The notes beneath the pieces are model-generated. The model saw only the letters and a list, made by a program, of their open reading frames with translations. It was not told where the DNA came from and made no database searches. The position numbers and the translations under genes are program-made. This document shows positions 8,550-17,527 of a stretch of 64,000 bases of DNA, piece after piece. Every line of letters begins with the position of its first letter. The first letter of the stretch is position 1. This DNA comes from Bradyrhizobium hereditatis (GTDB lineage Bacteria; Pseudomonadota; Alphaproteobacteria; Rhizobiales; Xanthobacteraceae): assembly GCF_020329435.1 (NCBI RefSeq), contig NZ_JAGKJK010000006.1:186001-250000 (forward strand). The letters are read 5' to 3'.

Positions 8550-9517
8550 GGTTGTGCAATCGTGACTCCCCAGGGCAGCTCGCCGACCTGGATCGTCTTG
8601 ATGACCTTTTGCGCCGCGACGTCGATCACCGAAACGTCGTTCGACACGCCATTGGTAACCAGCAGATATTTCTCATCCGGGGTGAACGCCATGTGCCAGA
8701 CCCGCTGGCCCACCAGGAGATATTTGGTGACCCTGTGGGTGGTGGCGTCGACAACCGCGACGCGATTGGCCGGGCCAAGCGCGACGAAAGCGGTGTTGCC
8801 GTCCTTGGTCATGCCGATGCCGACCGGCTGGATGGCTTCGCTCCGCAGGCCGGGAATCTCGAATGTAATCTTCTTCGTAATTTCCCGCTTAACCGGGTCG
8901 ATCACCGAAATCGTGCCGCCGATTTCCGACGATACCCACACTTCGGAATTGTCACGCTTGAACTCGGCGTAGCGTGGGCGTGCATCTACCAGCACATTGG
9001 CGACGATCTGGCGCGTCGTGGTATCGATAAAATGCGCCATGTTGGTCGTCTCGGACGTATTGATCAGGATCTTGCCGTCCGGGCTGATGGCCATGCCTTC
9101 CGGCTCGACGCCGACCTGAATTTCGCCGAGACGGGTGCGCTTCTCGACGTCGATGATGGTCACCGTGTTGTCGTTTTCGTTGGCGACGTAGAGCATCTTG
9201 CCGTCAGCATCGAGCGCGAACAACTCGGGATCCGGACCCGAAGGCAGGGTATCGACGACTTCCTGCTTGGCAACGTCGATGACCTGGATGCTGTCGTCGT
9301 CGCCGACCGCCACGAAGACAAACTTGCCGTCCCTGGTGAATTCGATGCCGCGCGGTCGCTGCCCGACTTTAATCGTCTTGGTGACGGTCCAAGTGTTGGT
9401 ATCGATCACCGATACCGTGTTGCTCTTCTCGTTGGAGACATAGGCGATGAAGGCCGAGGCGGGGGTCACCATTGCGAGCCACGCAGCCGTTACGGAAAGC
9501 AGGCAACATCGCCACAT
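8546..9517 (-). CDS. PQQ-associated YVTN beta-propeller protein
   Basis: 323-residue exported beta-propeller: signal peptide at 1-22 (ending TPASA) and repeated blades of the YVTN type, for example IAYVSNEKSNTVSVIDTNT, MLYVANENDNTVTIIDVE and LLVTNGVSNDVSVIDVA, about seven in all. ATG 9517 is preferred over the longer frame to 9550 because AAGGAGGA lies ten bases before it. Family knowledge: this propeller group accompanies the PQQ-linked ABC transporter and probably acts in the periplasm as a binding or scaffold protein. No catalytic residues can be assigned. Confidence 0.88.
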   Translation of the reverse strand: MWRCCLLSVTAAWLAMVTPASAFIAYVSNEKSNTVSVIDTNTWTVTKTIKVGQRPRGIEFTRDGKFVFVAVGDDDSIQVIDVAKQEVVDTLPSGPDPELFALDADGKMLYVANENDNTVTIIDVEKRTRLGEIQVGVEPEGMAISPDGKILINTSETTNMAHFIDTTTRQIVANVLVDARPRYAEFKRDNSEVWVSSEIGGTISVIDPVKREITKKITFEIPGLRSEAIQPVGIGMTKDGNTAFVALGPANRVAVVDATTHRVTKYLLVGQRVWHMAFTPDEKYLLVTNGVSNDVSVIDVAAQKVIKTIQVGELPWGVTIAQP

Positions 9518-9534
9518 ACGCAATCTCTCCTCCT

Positions 9535-10716
9535 TCAGCGTAGCTTGCATTTGGTTTCCGGCCGGTCAGTGCCAAGCGTATCGAGCTCGGACACCTGATG
9601 CAGAAATCCTTCCTGCGGCGAGACCGAGACCACCATGCGCCCATCGACCAGCAGGATCGGTTGACGAAGCTGCAGATTCCAGTCGCGCAGCGTCAGCCGC
9701 CGGCCCTTGAACGCCGCGATCGAAAAGTTTGGTCCTTTGAGGAAATCCGTTACCGCCTTCGGATCGCCGGACTTGATGCGCGACGTCGCTTCCCCGATCA
9801 TACGCACGGCGGTCCAGGCTTGCATATCCAGTGCGGTCATCTGTCGCGAATTCAACTTTACGAACCGGTTCTGGATCTGGATTGCGCCCCACTGATCCTG
9901 CGCGGCATGCCAACTGGTTGGAACCAGGCCGGCCGAGCCTGCCACCGGACGCGGGTCCCAGGTGCGGTAGGGCAGGTAGGACGCGAACACCTCGCTTTCA
10001 TCAGCCGCAACGAGAACGTCATAGGCCGGCGCCTGCTGGGTGAAAACAGGCATTTGCCGCTGGATCAGGGTGACGCCGCTGTCGGTGCGGCGGGCACCGC
10101 CGGTATCCTCAAAAGTTCGTTCCTGGACGATCTTGGCGCCGAAGCGCGTTGCCGCGCGGCGAAGGGCATCGGCATAGAGCTTGTCCTGCTCATGCGAGCC
10201 GACGACGAACAGCCAGCGTTTCCATTGCTTCAACACCAGATACTGGGCGAGTGCGTCCGCCAGCATGGAGCGCGTCGGCGCAACATGGATGACGTTTGCT
10301 CGGCAATCCTGCTCGCGCAGCCGATCGTCGGTTGAGCCCGCATTCAGGAGCAGCGTTCCGCGCTCGCGTAGCGCGTCGGCTGCCTTCAAGAGATCGTCGG
10401 CCGGAAGATCGGCGATGATGAAGCCGGTCCGCTCGGCAAGCGTTGCTGCAGCCTTCGCAACGTCCTCGTTTTCCTTGAGCCGAACTTCCTCCAGCTTGAA
10501 ATGCTGATTGAGGAACTTGCCCGTGGTGTTGTTATCCTCGATGGCAAGACGAGCGCCGGCGACCCCGTCATTCTCGGCCGGCAGTTCGACCAGCGACAAT
10601 TTCGGCTTGACGCCAGCGCGGCCGAGATAGCCGATGCCGATCTCGATCGGATCGGCCGCGCGCACAGAGGTAGCCGCAATGCTCAAGCTGATCACAGCGA
10701 CCAACCAGCGGATCAT
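9535..10716 (-). CDS. PQQ-associated ABC transporter binding protein
   Basis: 393-residue exported protein with the type I (LivJ/receptor-like) periplasmic binding fold; signal peptide at 1-20 (ending TSVRA), then DPIEIGIGYLGRAGVKP. Markers include GARLAIEDNNTTGKFLN and RRWLFVVGS-like segments. It belongs to the binding proteins assigned to PQQ-dependent alcohol dehydrogenase ABC systems, the type represented by lutA in lanthanide uptake clusters (assignment by context). AGGGAGA lies just ahead of the ATG. First gene of the operon through 6275, about 100 bases downstream of fghA, and possibly read from the same transcript. Confidence 0.85.
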   Translation of the reverse strand: MIRWLVAVISLSIAATSVRAADPIEIGIGYLGRAGVKPKLSLVELPAENDGVAGARLAIEDNNTTGKFLNQHFKLEEVRLKENEDVAKAAATLAERTGFIIADLPADDLLKAADALRERGTLLLNAGSTDDRLREQDCRANVIHVAPTRSMLADALAQYLVLKQWKRWLFVVGSHEQDKLYADALRRAATRFGAKIVQERTFEDTGGARRTDSGVTLIQRQMPVFTQQAPAYDVLVAADESEVFASYLPYRTWDPRPVAGSAGLVPTSWHAAQDQWGAIQIQNRFVKLNSRQMTALDMQAWTAVRMIGEATSRIKSGDPKAVTDFLKGPNFSIAAFKGRRLTLRDWNLQLRQPILLVDGRMVVSVSPQEGFLHQVSELDTLGTDRPETKCKLR

Positions 10717-10820
10717 GGTTTCTCCCTGACCGGTCCTCCCGATTTTGTCGGGCGGAAGACCTTATCGCTTGAACCATGACCGAATTGTCTTGGCTTGCAA
10801 CTCAATTCTGTTGCGCCAAT

Positions 10821-11666
10821 TCAGCCCTTGAGACGTTCGGCATGCCAGCGCAGATGGTCAGCCATGAACGTGGAGATGAAATAGTAGCTGTGGTCATAGC
10901 CGGGCTGCCGGCGCAAGGTGAGGGGGATGCTCGCTTTCTCGCACGCGCTTTGCAGCAGTTCGGGGCGGAGCTGCTCGGTCAGAAACTGATCGGCATCGCC
11001 GTAGTCGACCAAGAGATCCGGCAATCTGGCGCCGTCCTCGATCAACGCAACGGTGTCGTGTTTGCGCCAGGCTTGCCGGTCATCGCCAAGATAGCCACCG
11101 AGCGCCTTGATCCCCCAAGGTACCTGCGAGGGCGCGACGATCGGCGCAAACGCGCTTGCCGCGCGATAGCGGCCGGGATGGCGCAGCGCAACGGTCAGGG
11201 CGCCGTGACCGCCCATGGAGTGGCCAAGAATGGATTGCCTGACAGGATCGACGGGAAAATTCTCGCTGACAAGCTTTGGCAATTCATCCGTGACATAGCT
11301 CCACATGCGGTAATTGCGCATGAACGGGTCGCGTATCGCATCGACATAGAAGCCGGCGCCAAGCCCGAAATCGTAGGCATTGGCGGGATCGCCAGGCACG
11401 CCTTCGCCGCGCGGGCTGGTGTCGGGCGCCACGAAGATCAGTCCAAGCTCGGCGCAGGCGCTGCGGAATTCGCCCTTCTCAGTCACGTTGGCGTGCGTGC
11501 AGGTCAGGCCGGAGAGATAGTAGACCACCGGCAATTTCGCGCCGGCGGCGTGCGGCGGGACATAGACCGAAAAGGTCATGTCGGTCTGCGTCTCGCGGCT
11601 GGCGTGCCGATAGACGCCTTGAGCACCGCCATGCGCTTTGTTGGTCGAAACGGTTTGGATTGTCAT
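10821..11666 (-). CDS. fghA: S-formylglutathione hydrolase
   Basis: 281 residues, the usual length of the esterase D family. It hydrolyses S-formylglutathione to formate and glutathione, the last step of cytosolic glutathione-linked formaldehyde oxidation. The nucleophile elbow GHSMGGHGA places the catalytic serine at 150; the acid is in LLVDYGDADQFL and the histidine in GYDHSYYFI. The oxyanion-side motif LSGLTCTHAN is also present. It works with frmA and gfa, encoded about 9 kb away on the other strand in the same island. Lies downstream of the response-regulator gene with 30 bases between, so co-transcription is likely. Confidence 0.95.
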   Translation of the reverse strand: MTIQTVSTNKAHGGAQGVYRHASRETQTDMTFSVYVPPHAAGAKLPVVYYLSGLTCTHANVTEKGEFRSACAELGLIFVAPDTSPRGEGVPGDPANAYDFGLGAGFYVDAIRDPFMRNYRMWSYVTDELPKLVSENFPVDPVRQSILGHSMGGHGALTVALRHPGRYRAASAFAPIVAPSQVPWGIKALGGYLGDDRQAWRKHDTVALIEDGARLPDLLVDYGDADQFLTEQLRPELLQSACEKASIPLTLRRQPGYDHSYYFISTFMADHLRWHAERLKG

Positions 11667-11696
11667 GCCTTTACCACTTTTAGCGCTGTGCCGTCG

Positions 11697-12317
11697 TCAG
11701 CCGACGCCGTTCGTGATGGCCAGCCGTACCAGCTCGGCGGAGGTTCTCACACCGAGTTTCTGACGCATGATCGAGGAGGTGTTGGCGACCGTTTTGTAGG
11801 AGGAGTGGATCATCCAGGCGATTTCGGAGAGGCTTTTGCCTGCACTGAGCAGGCGCAAGATCTCCATCTCGCGCGAGGTCAGCTTTGAAAGCGGGCTCTG
11901 CGCGAACGAGGCGCCCGCGAATGCGATGCTCCGCGCCATGGCGGACGGCAGATAAACGCCGCCGTTTCCGACTTCGCGGATGGCCTCGACGAGATCCTGC
12001 GGATCTCCCGTCTTGGAGACGTAACCCTTGGCGCCAATTTCAATGGCGCGCTTGGCGAATACCGGGTCGTCGTTCATGCTGAACATGATGATGCGCGCCG
12101 ACGTATCGTGCCCGAGGATGCGCCGCGCCAGTTCAAATCCGGATACCGTCGGCAGGTTGATGTCGAGAACTGAGATATCCGGACGCTGCTCGCTGAATAC
12201 GCGCTCGCCGCTTTCTGCGTCAGAGGCTTCCAATATGTCGATCGCTGGATCGTCCGCGAACAGGGCACGGCAGCCCGAAGCGACGATGCGATGATCATCG
12301 ACGATCAGAACGCGCAT
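11697..12317 (-). CDS. NarL/LuxR-type response regulator
   Basis: 206-residue two-component response regulator: receiver domain (residues 1-120; acidic pocket D7-D8, phospho-acceptor D52 in VLDINLP, K102 region in GYVSKTG) and a LuxR-type helix-turn-helix (LTSREMEILRLLSAGKSLSEI to the end). It is divergent from a histidine kinase gene across 195 bases, so the pair probably works together. In Paracoccus, NarL-type pairs (FlhSR, MoxYX) control formaldehyde and methanol oxidation; the position between fghA and the xoxF region suggests a similar job here (inference). Confidence 0.9.
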   Translation of the reverse strand: MRVLIVDDHRIVASGCRALFADDPAIDILEASDAESGERVFSEQRPDISVLDINLPTVSGFELARRILGHDTSARIIMFSMNDDPVFAKRAIEIGAKGYVSKTGDPQDLVEAIREVGNGGVYLPSAMARSIAFAGASFAQSPLSKLTSREMEILRLLSAGKSLSEIAWMIHSSYKTVANTSSIMRQKLGVRTSAELVRLAITNGVG

Positions 12318-12512
12318 TTGCCGTGGCCCCCGATAGCTGCGTCAATCCACTTGCTGCACCGCATCAGATCACCGCCGCCCCGAAGCTCACTCATCGACGG
12401 ATCATGTGACCCGCGCGATGCTACTGTACGGTTCGATTAGATAGCCGCCTCCTTCCGTCTGTCAACGCTTCCTTCGGCGGAACCAGAGACACCGCACTCG
12501 TGGACGTCAGCC

Positions 12513-13883
12513 ATGTGGCAACGATTTTCCTTACTCACCCGGATCAACCTGCTGCTCGCGCTCGTCCTGACGCTGGGTCTGGCCATCAACATTGCGCGGC
12601 TTGTTCTCGAGGCGGGCCCGCGCGTTCGGGCTGAAGATCAAAGTGTCACGCGACTGGCACGCGAGTTCGTGGAGACCATCGTCGCGGGGCTGGACGAGGC
12701 GCCGGACCCGGATGCGCGATTGACCCAAATCGTTCACGACCTCAACCGCTTGCGTCATGTGAGCATCACGCGACAGGGCGATGCTGCGGAGCCTGCCACA
12801 GCAAGCGAGCGGTTGGCCGTCGCTGAAGGTGCCCGTTCGCCTCCGGCGTGGTTCGTGGCGCTTGTTCATCCCGAAAAGACGACTGTCACTGTGCCAATTT
12901 CGGTCAAGGGAAAGCCGGGCGCGCTGCTGATCACCTCACATCCGAACGACGAGATGACCGAGATCTGGGACGGGATCATATCTCAGCTCCAGATCGGTAT
13001 GATGATCGTGGTCGTTCTTTTCCTCATTACGAGCAGGGTCGTCGGTCGGGCGCTCGCGCCGATCAAGACGGTATCGGACGCGATGACCAAGATCGAGGCA
13101 GGCGGCTACGACACGCGCGTGAAGCCGGACGGGCCGCCGGAATTGGCTGCCATCTGCGACAAGCTAAATCATCTTGCGACAACGCTCGGCAATGCCGTCG
13201 AAGACAAGCGACGCCTGGCCGAGCGCGTCGTCTCGTTGCAAGACATCGAACGCAAGGAGATCGCACGCGAGCTGCATGATGAATTCGGGCCGCATCTCTT
13301 TGCCTTGCGGGCACATGCCAGCGCACTGACACGGATCGCGGATGCAGGCGAGCCGAACGTGGAAGCCACGCGCAAGCACGGCAACGCCATCCTGGAGCAG
13401 GTCAATGCCTTGCAACAGACCAATCGCCGGGTTCTCGAGAAACTGCGGCCGGCAGGACTGGCGGAGCTCGGACTTCGCGACGCGCTTGGCGCGCTCCTGC
13501 GGCTGTGGGGCGAGTCGCATCCCGACGTCACCATCGAAACGGCGATTTCACCATCGCTCGGCGATACCGGAGAGACGGCCGATCTGACGATCTATCGCAC
13601 CATCCAGGAAGCACTGACCAATGTCTTTCGCCATGCAGGCGCAACCAGCGTCAACGTCACCGTCGAGCCGACCGGGCGATCTGCGGGACTGCGTGACCAC
13701 CGGAGCGGGGCACTGGTGCGCATCAGCGATAATGGCAGCGGATTGCGGCCGGATCACAAGCTTGGCTTCGGGCTCACGGGCATGCGCGAGCGCATTCTGG
13801 CCTTGGGCGGCTCGCTCACGATCGCGTCCGGAGATGGTGGCGTAACGGTGGAAGCCGTGATTCCCAGCGACGCACGCGGCTGA
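12513..13883 (+). CDS. Sensor histidine kinase, NarX/UhpB-type
   Basis: 456-residue membrane kinase: first membrane segment at residues 10-32, a periplasmic sensor part to about 155, a second segment at about 160-178, HAMP (about 178-232), a HisKA_3 dimerisation domain with the phosphorylated histidine at 255 (ARELHDEFG), and an ATPase domain with QEALTNVFRHAG, ISDNGSGL and FGLTGMRER. Partner of the divergent NarL-type regulator. What the periplasmic part senses is unknown; methanol, formaldehyde or metal supply are reasonable guesses from the neighbours. The next downstream gene is the TonB-dependent receptor. Confidence 0.9.
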   Translation: MWQRFSLLTRINLLLALVLTLGLAINIARLVLEAGPRVRAEDQSVTRLAREFVETIVAGLDEAPDPDARLTQIVHDLNRLRHVSITRQGDAAEPATASERLAVAEGARSPPAWFVALVHPEKTTVTVPISVKGKPGALLITSHPNDEMTEIWDGIISQLQIGMMIVVVLFLITSRVVGRALAPIKTVSDAMTKIEAGGYDTRVKPDGPPELAAICDKLNHLATTLGNAVEDKRRLAERVVSLQDIERKEIARELHDEFGPHLFALRAHASALTRIADAGEPNVEATRKHGNAILEQVNALQQTNRRVLEKLRPAGLAELGLRDALGALLRLWGESHPDVTIETAISPSLGDTGETADLTIYRTIQEALTNVFRHAGATSVNVTVEPTGRSAGLRDHRSGALVRISDNGSGLRPDHKLGFGLTGMRERILALGGSLTIASGDGGVTVEAVIPSDARG

Positions 13884-13884
13884 T

Positions 13885-13914
13885 CCGGGAATTTTTCCCG
13901 GCCCTGTTCGGGAA
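13885..13914 (+). other. Overlapping inverted repeats upstream of the TonB receptor
   Basis: Right after the kinase stop, CCGGGAA (13885-13891) can pair with TTCCCGG (13895-13901), and that same right arm can instead pair with CGGGAA (13909-13914). The two hairpins are mutually exclusive. The first has the shape of a weak terminator but no T-run follows. About 115 bases separate the element from the receptor start, so it may end kinase transcription or lie in the receptor leader. Confidence 0.4.
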
Positions 13915-14029
13915 AGAGTGGGCGCGTGAAACCGGACGTTTTACAGGTAGCGCGCGATCTCGACGCCGCATTAGGATCATTCATGCCGGATCGGCGGGGA
14001 CAATAGCCGGTTCGGCGTGGGGATAAGCG

Positions 14030-16465
14030 ATGGGCACTCGACCGTTTGTAGTTGCGTCTATTTCAATCTGCCTGGTTCCCGGCGCTGAATGCGTCTATGC
14101 GCAAAGCGCGCCGGAGAGCGAGGTATTGCCGGCCATTGAGGTCATTGCTCCGCCGCCGACATCAGCTAGACCAGCGACCAGGCCAGCGCGCGGCGCTACC
14201 GCTCCTCGAGTAACACGCAATGTGCGCAGGGTTCTTGTCTACCCGACTGCGCCCACACCAACGGCGCGCTCGGGAATGGATGTCGACAAGGTGCCAGCAG
14301 CCATCAACGCCGTTGGTGCCGGCCAGATCGCGCGAACGGACTCGCTCGACGTAGCAGTCGCACTGCAGCAGCACGTGCCGGGTGTCATCCTCAGTGATAC
14401 AACCGGAAATCCGTTTATGCCTGACGTACAATTTCGCGGTTTCGTTGCATCGCCAGTGGCCGGCACTCCGCAAGGGCTTGCGGTCTACCAGAACGGGATT
14501 CGCATCAACGAAGCGTTCGGCGACACCGTCAATTGGGACCTGATTCCGACAGCCGCGATCCGGTCGGTGACCGTCGTGACCAACAACCCGGCCTTCGGCC
14601 TCAATGCCCTCGGCGGAGCCGTTAACGTGCTGATGAAGGACGGCTTCAACTACAAGGGTGCCGAAATCAACACGATGGGCGGTTCGTTCGGGCGTATCCA
14701 GAGTTCGGCGCAGTATGGCCAGCAATTCGACAATTGGTCAGTCTACGGCGCGCTCGAAGGAGTGCGTGACAACGGCTTTCGCAATTTTTCCGAATCGGCG
14801 ATCCGCCGGTTTTATGGTGATGTCGGCTACCGCACCGATAGCAGTGAATTTCACCTCAACGTCGGGGTAGCGAAAAACAATTTCGGGGCGACCGCGGCGG
14901 TGCCCGTCGAACTGCTGCAGAAGTATTGGGGCGCAACCTATACGACGCCGCAGACCACGGATAACCGTGTTGCCTATGCCAATCTGACCGGAAAGGTTGA
15001 GGTTTCGCCGACCTGGACGATCGAAGGCTCGGCGCGCGTCCGCACCTTCCGGCAGAAGACGGTGGACGGAAACCCGACGGAGACGGAGCCATGTGCTGCC
15101 GATCCGGGGCTGCTTTGCTTCAACGACGATGACGTTCCGGCAAACGGCCTCAACGGGGTCCAGCTCGCAAACCCGTTCCCCGCCGACGCGGTGCTGGGGC
15201 AGATCGACCGGACGACCACGCGTTCGACGACGACAGGGGCCACCCTGCAGGCAACCAATACCGACCAGCTGTTCGGCCACAACAACCAGTTCATGATCGG
15301 CACCAGTTTCGACTCCGGCGTGACCCGCTTCGGGGCCAGCGCCGAACTGGGCACGATCGGCTCAAACTACGTCGTCAGCGGCAGCGGCATATTCCTCGGA
15401 CCCTCCGGTGAGCCGGTTTCGATCGGTCCGGTCTCGCTTCGCGCCACCAACCGGTATACCGGCGTCTATGCGCTCGACACGTTCGACGTAACGGACCGGT
15501 TCTCCATCTCAGGCGGCGGCCGCTTCAATTATGCCAGCATCAACCTTCAAGATCTGATCGGCACCGATCTTAACGGCAGTCATACCTTCAGCCGCTTCAA
15601 TCCAATGATCGGCGGCACCTACAAGATTACGCCGGAACTGACAGCCTATGCCGGCTATTCAGAGGCAAATCGCGCGCCGACTCCGCTGGAGCTCGCATGC
15701 GCCGACCCGGCGCGCCCCTGTATCGTCGCGGCCTTCCTGATTGCGGATCCACCGCTGAAGCAGGTCGTGTCGCGTACGGTAGAGGCAGGCTTCCGCGGTA
15801 CCAAGGAACTGAATATCGGCACGCTCGGCTGGAAGGTAGGCGCGTTCCGCGCGACCAACGCCGACGACATTCTGGCGATTCCGAGTGAGTTGCAGGGCTT
15901 TGGTTACTTCCAGAACGTGGGCAGGACACGGCGCCAGGGCATCGAGGCGCAGGTCAATCTGACGTCGAAGACGCTGCAGCTTTATGCCAGCTATTCGCTC
16001 GTCGATGCGCGTTTCCTCGATCCCTTGACGCTCAACTCGCACAGTCCGTTCGCCGATCCCGTCACTGGCCTTATCCAGGTCCTGCCCGGCAATCGAATCC
16101 CGGCGATTCCCCGCAACCGGGTCAAGTTCGGCTTCGACTATGCGGTCACCGACGCTTTCAAGGTGGGAGGCGATGCGCTGTTCGTCGGAAGTCAGTATTT
16201 CGCCGGCGATGAATCAAACCAGGCAGCGCGGCTGCCCGGGTATTCGGTCTTCAACGTTCACGCCTCGTATCAGATCAACAAGACGTTTCAGATCTACGGC
16301 CGCGTCGACAATATCCTCGACAATCGCTACGCGACCTACGGGACGTTCTTCGAGAGGGGGGACGTACCGAATTTCGCCAATGGCGGCGTGGATTTCATCG
16401 ACCCTCGCACGGTCACCCCGGCGCGGCCGCGCGCGTTCTATGCGGGTCTGAAGGCAACCTTCTAG
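14030..16465 (+). CDS. TonB-dependent outer-membrane receptor
   Basis: 811-residue receptor: signal peptide (about 1-24), a proline/alanine/arginine-rich stretch (40-80), a plug domain with MDVDKVPAAINAV, NPFMPDVQFRGF and GGAVNVLMK, then a long beta-barrel ending with the C-terminal aromatic (GLKATF). It resembles CirA/FecA-type receptors without an STN signalling domain. GGGGATAA precedes the ATG. It lies between the two-component pair and xoxF. Lanthanide-using methylotrophs employ TonB receptors (for example lutH) to bring in lanthanide-chelator complexes, which makes this one a candidate; iron or cobalamin complexes remain possible. Confidence 0.88.
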   Translation: MGTRPFVVASISICLVPGAECVYAQSAPESEVLPAIEVIAPPPTSARPATRPARGATAPRVTRNVRRVLVYPTAPTPTARSGMDVDKVPAAINAVGAGQIARTDSLDVAVALQQHVPGVILSDTTGNPFMPDVQFRGFVASPVAGTPQGLAVYQNGIRINEAFGDTVNWDLIPTAAIRSVTVVTNNPAFGLNALGGAVNVLMKDGFNYKGAEINTMGGSFGRIQSSAQYGQQFDNWSVYGALEGVRDNGFRNFSESAIRRFYGDVGYRTDSSEFHLNVGVAKNNFGATAAVPVELLQKYWGATYTTPQTTDNRVAYANLTGKVEVSPTWTIEGSARVRTFRQKTVDGNPTETEPCAADPGLLCFNDDDVPANGLNGVQLANPFPADAVLGQIDRTTTRSTTTGATLQATNTDQLFGHNNQFMIGTSFDSGVTRFGASAELGTIGSNYVVSGSGIFLGPSGEPVSIGPVSLRATNRYTGVYALDTFDVTDRFSISGGGRFNYASINLQDLIGTDLNGSHTFSRFNPMIGGTYKITPELTAYAGYSEANRAPTPLELACADPARPCIVAAFLIADPPLKQVVSRTVEAGFRGTKELNIGTLGWKVGAFRATNADDILAIPSELQGFGYFQNVGRTRRQGIEAQVNLTSKTLQLYASYSLVDARFLDPLTLNSHSPFADPVTGLIQVLPGNRIPAIPRNRVKFGFDYAVTDAFKVGGDALFVGSQYFAGDESNQAARLPGYSVFNVHASYQINKTFQIYGRVDNILDNRYATYGTFFERGDVPNFANGGVDFIDPRTVTPARPRAFYAGLKATF

Positions 16466-16558
16466 CCGCAGGCTTGGGGCCGTAAGAGCTTGGGGCGTAA
16501 GAGAGTGTGTGATGTCTGAGCGTCGATACCGCAGCAGATAGTTTGCCGTCGCTACCGT

Positions 16559-17527
16559 TCAGGAAGCATCGGGCAATGGATCGTTGGCGTGCGCCTTGTG
16601 AATTGCTGACGGGACCACCCCGAAATGCTTCCGGAACACACGGCTGAAGTGCGACGAGCTCGAAAAGCCCCACGAGAATGCGACATCAGTGATCGTTTTT
16701 CCGTGCTGGGTCTCCAGCTCCTGGCGGCAGTGCAGCAGCCGCGCCCGCCAGATGTAATCGCTGACGGTCATGCCCTTGTCACTGAACAGCATGTGCAGGT
16801 AACGCTTGGTGCAGCCTAGCGCCGCTGAGATCTGGTCGATGCATAGCTCCGGATCGCGCAGATGTTCGCGAATGAACGCTTGGGCGCGAATGTACATCGC
16901 TTCGGGACCGACGCGATCGAACGCCGTGTCGGCCTCGCGCAGCGGCAACAGCAGGAGATCGATCAGCGAATCGGCGACGCCGATGGCGTTGTAGGGCGAC
17001 AATCTTTTCGCTTCGTCAAACGCCGTGTGCACGAAGTCGTAGGCGATGCGGCCGGTGCCATTGCGCGCGGAGAGCTTGCACGGCAACATCTTCGCCGTGC
17101 GGAAGCCGCGTTCGTGAAGCAGCTCCTTCGGCACAATCACGACCTCGTGCCGGGTCAAAGAGGGGCTGACGATCGTGTGCGGACAGGAGACGTCATAGGC
17201 GAGGCAATCGCCCGGCATGATGTCGATGCGACGGCCATTCTGTTCGAAATGCGAGATGCCGTAGGTCTGGAATAGTATCTTGACGTAGGGATGCTCGCTC
17301 AACTTCGTGCCCGAGACCGTATGCGCGATGCGATGCTGGCTTGCCTCGATCTGGCACAGCTTCAGCTGCGAGACGGTAGTGTAATTGATCCGTCCCTCGA
17401 GCGAGGAACCTTCTAGCGGATCGACGTCAAACTGGCCGCAGAGATCCGTCAGCGCATCTGACCAAGTTTGTATCTGCTTTTTCGGCGCTAACCCGGAAGT
17501 GCTGAGTGAACGAACTGTTTCAGACAT
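16559..17527 (-). CDS. AraC-family transcriptional regulator
   Basis: 322 residues: an N-terminal cupin-like AraC-binding domain (about 40-190) and two helix-turn-helix units at the C-terminus (about 225-315; ISAALGCTKRYLHMLFSDKG and ITDVAFSWGFSSSSHFSRVF). ATG 17527 (MSETVRSL) is used; the longer frame would need a TTG at 17569. Divergent from xoxF across a 415-base region, so it may control xoxF, itself, or both. Its stop faces the stop of the TonB receptor. Inducer unknown. Confidence 0.88.
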   Translation of the reverse strand: MSETVRSLSTSGLAPKKQIQTWSDALTDLCGQFDVDPLEGSSLEGRINYTTVSQLKLCQIEASQHRIAHTVSGTKLSEHPYVKILFQTYGISHFEQNGRRIDIMPGDCLAYDVSCPHTIVSPSLTRHEVVIVPKELLHERGFRTAKMLPCKLSARNGTGRIAYDFVHTAFDEAKRLSPYNAIGVADSLIDLLLLPLREADTAFDRVGPEAMYIRAQAFIREHLRDPELCIDQISAALGCTKRYLHMLFSDKGMTVSDYIWRARLLHCRQELETQHGKTITDVAFSWGFSSSSHFSRVFRKHFGVVPSAIHKAHANDPLPDAS

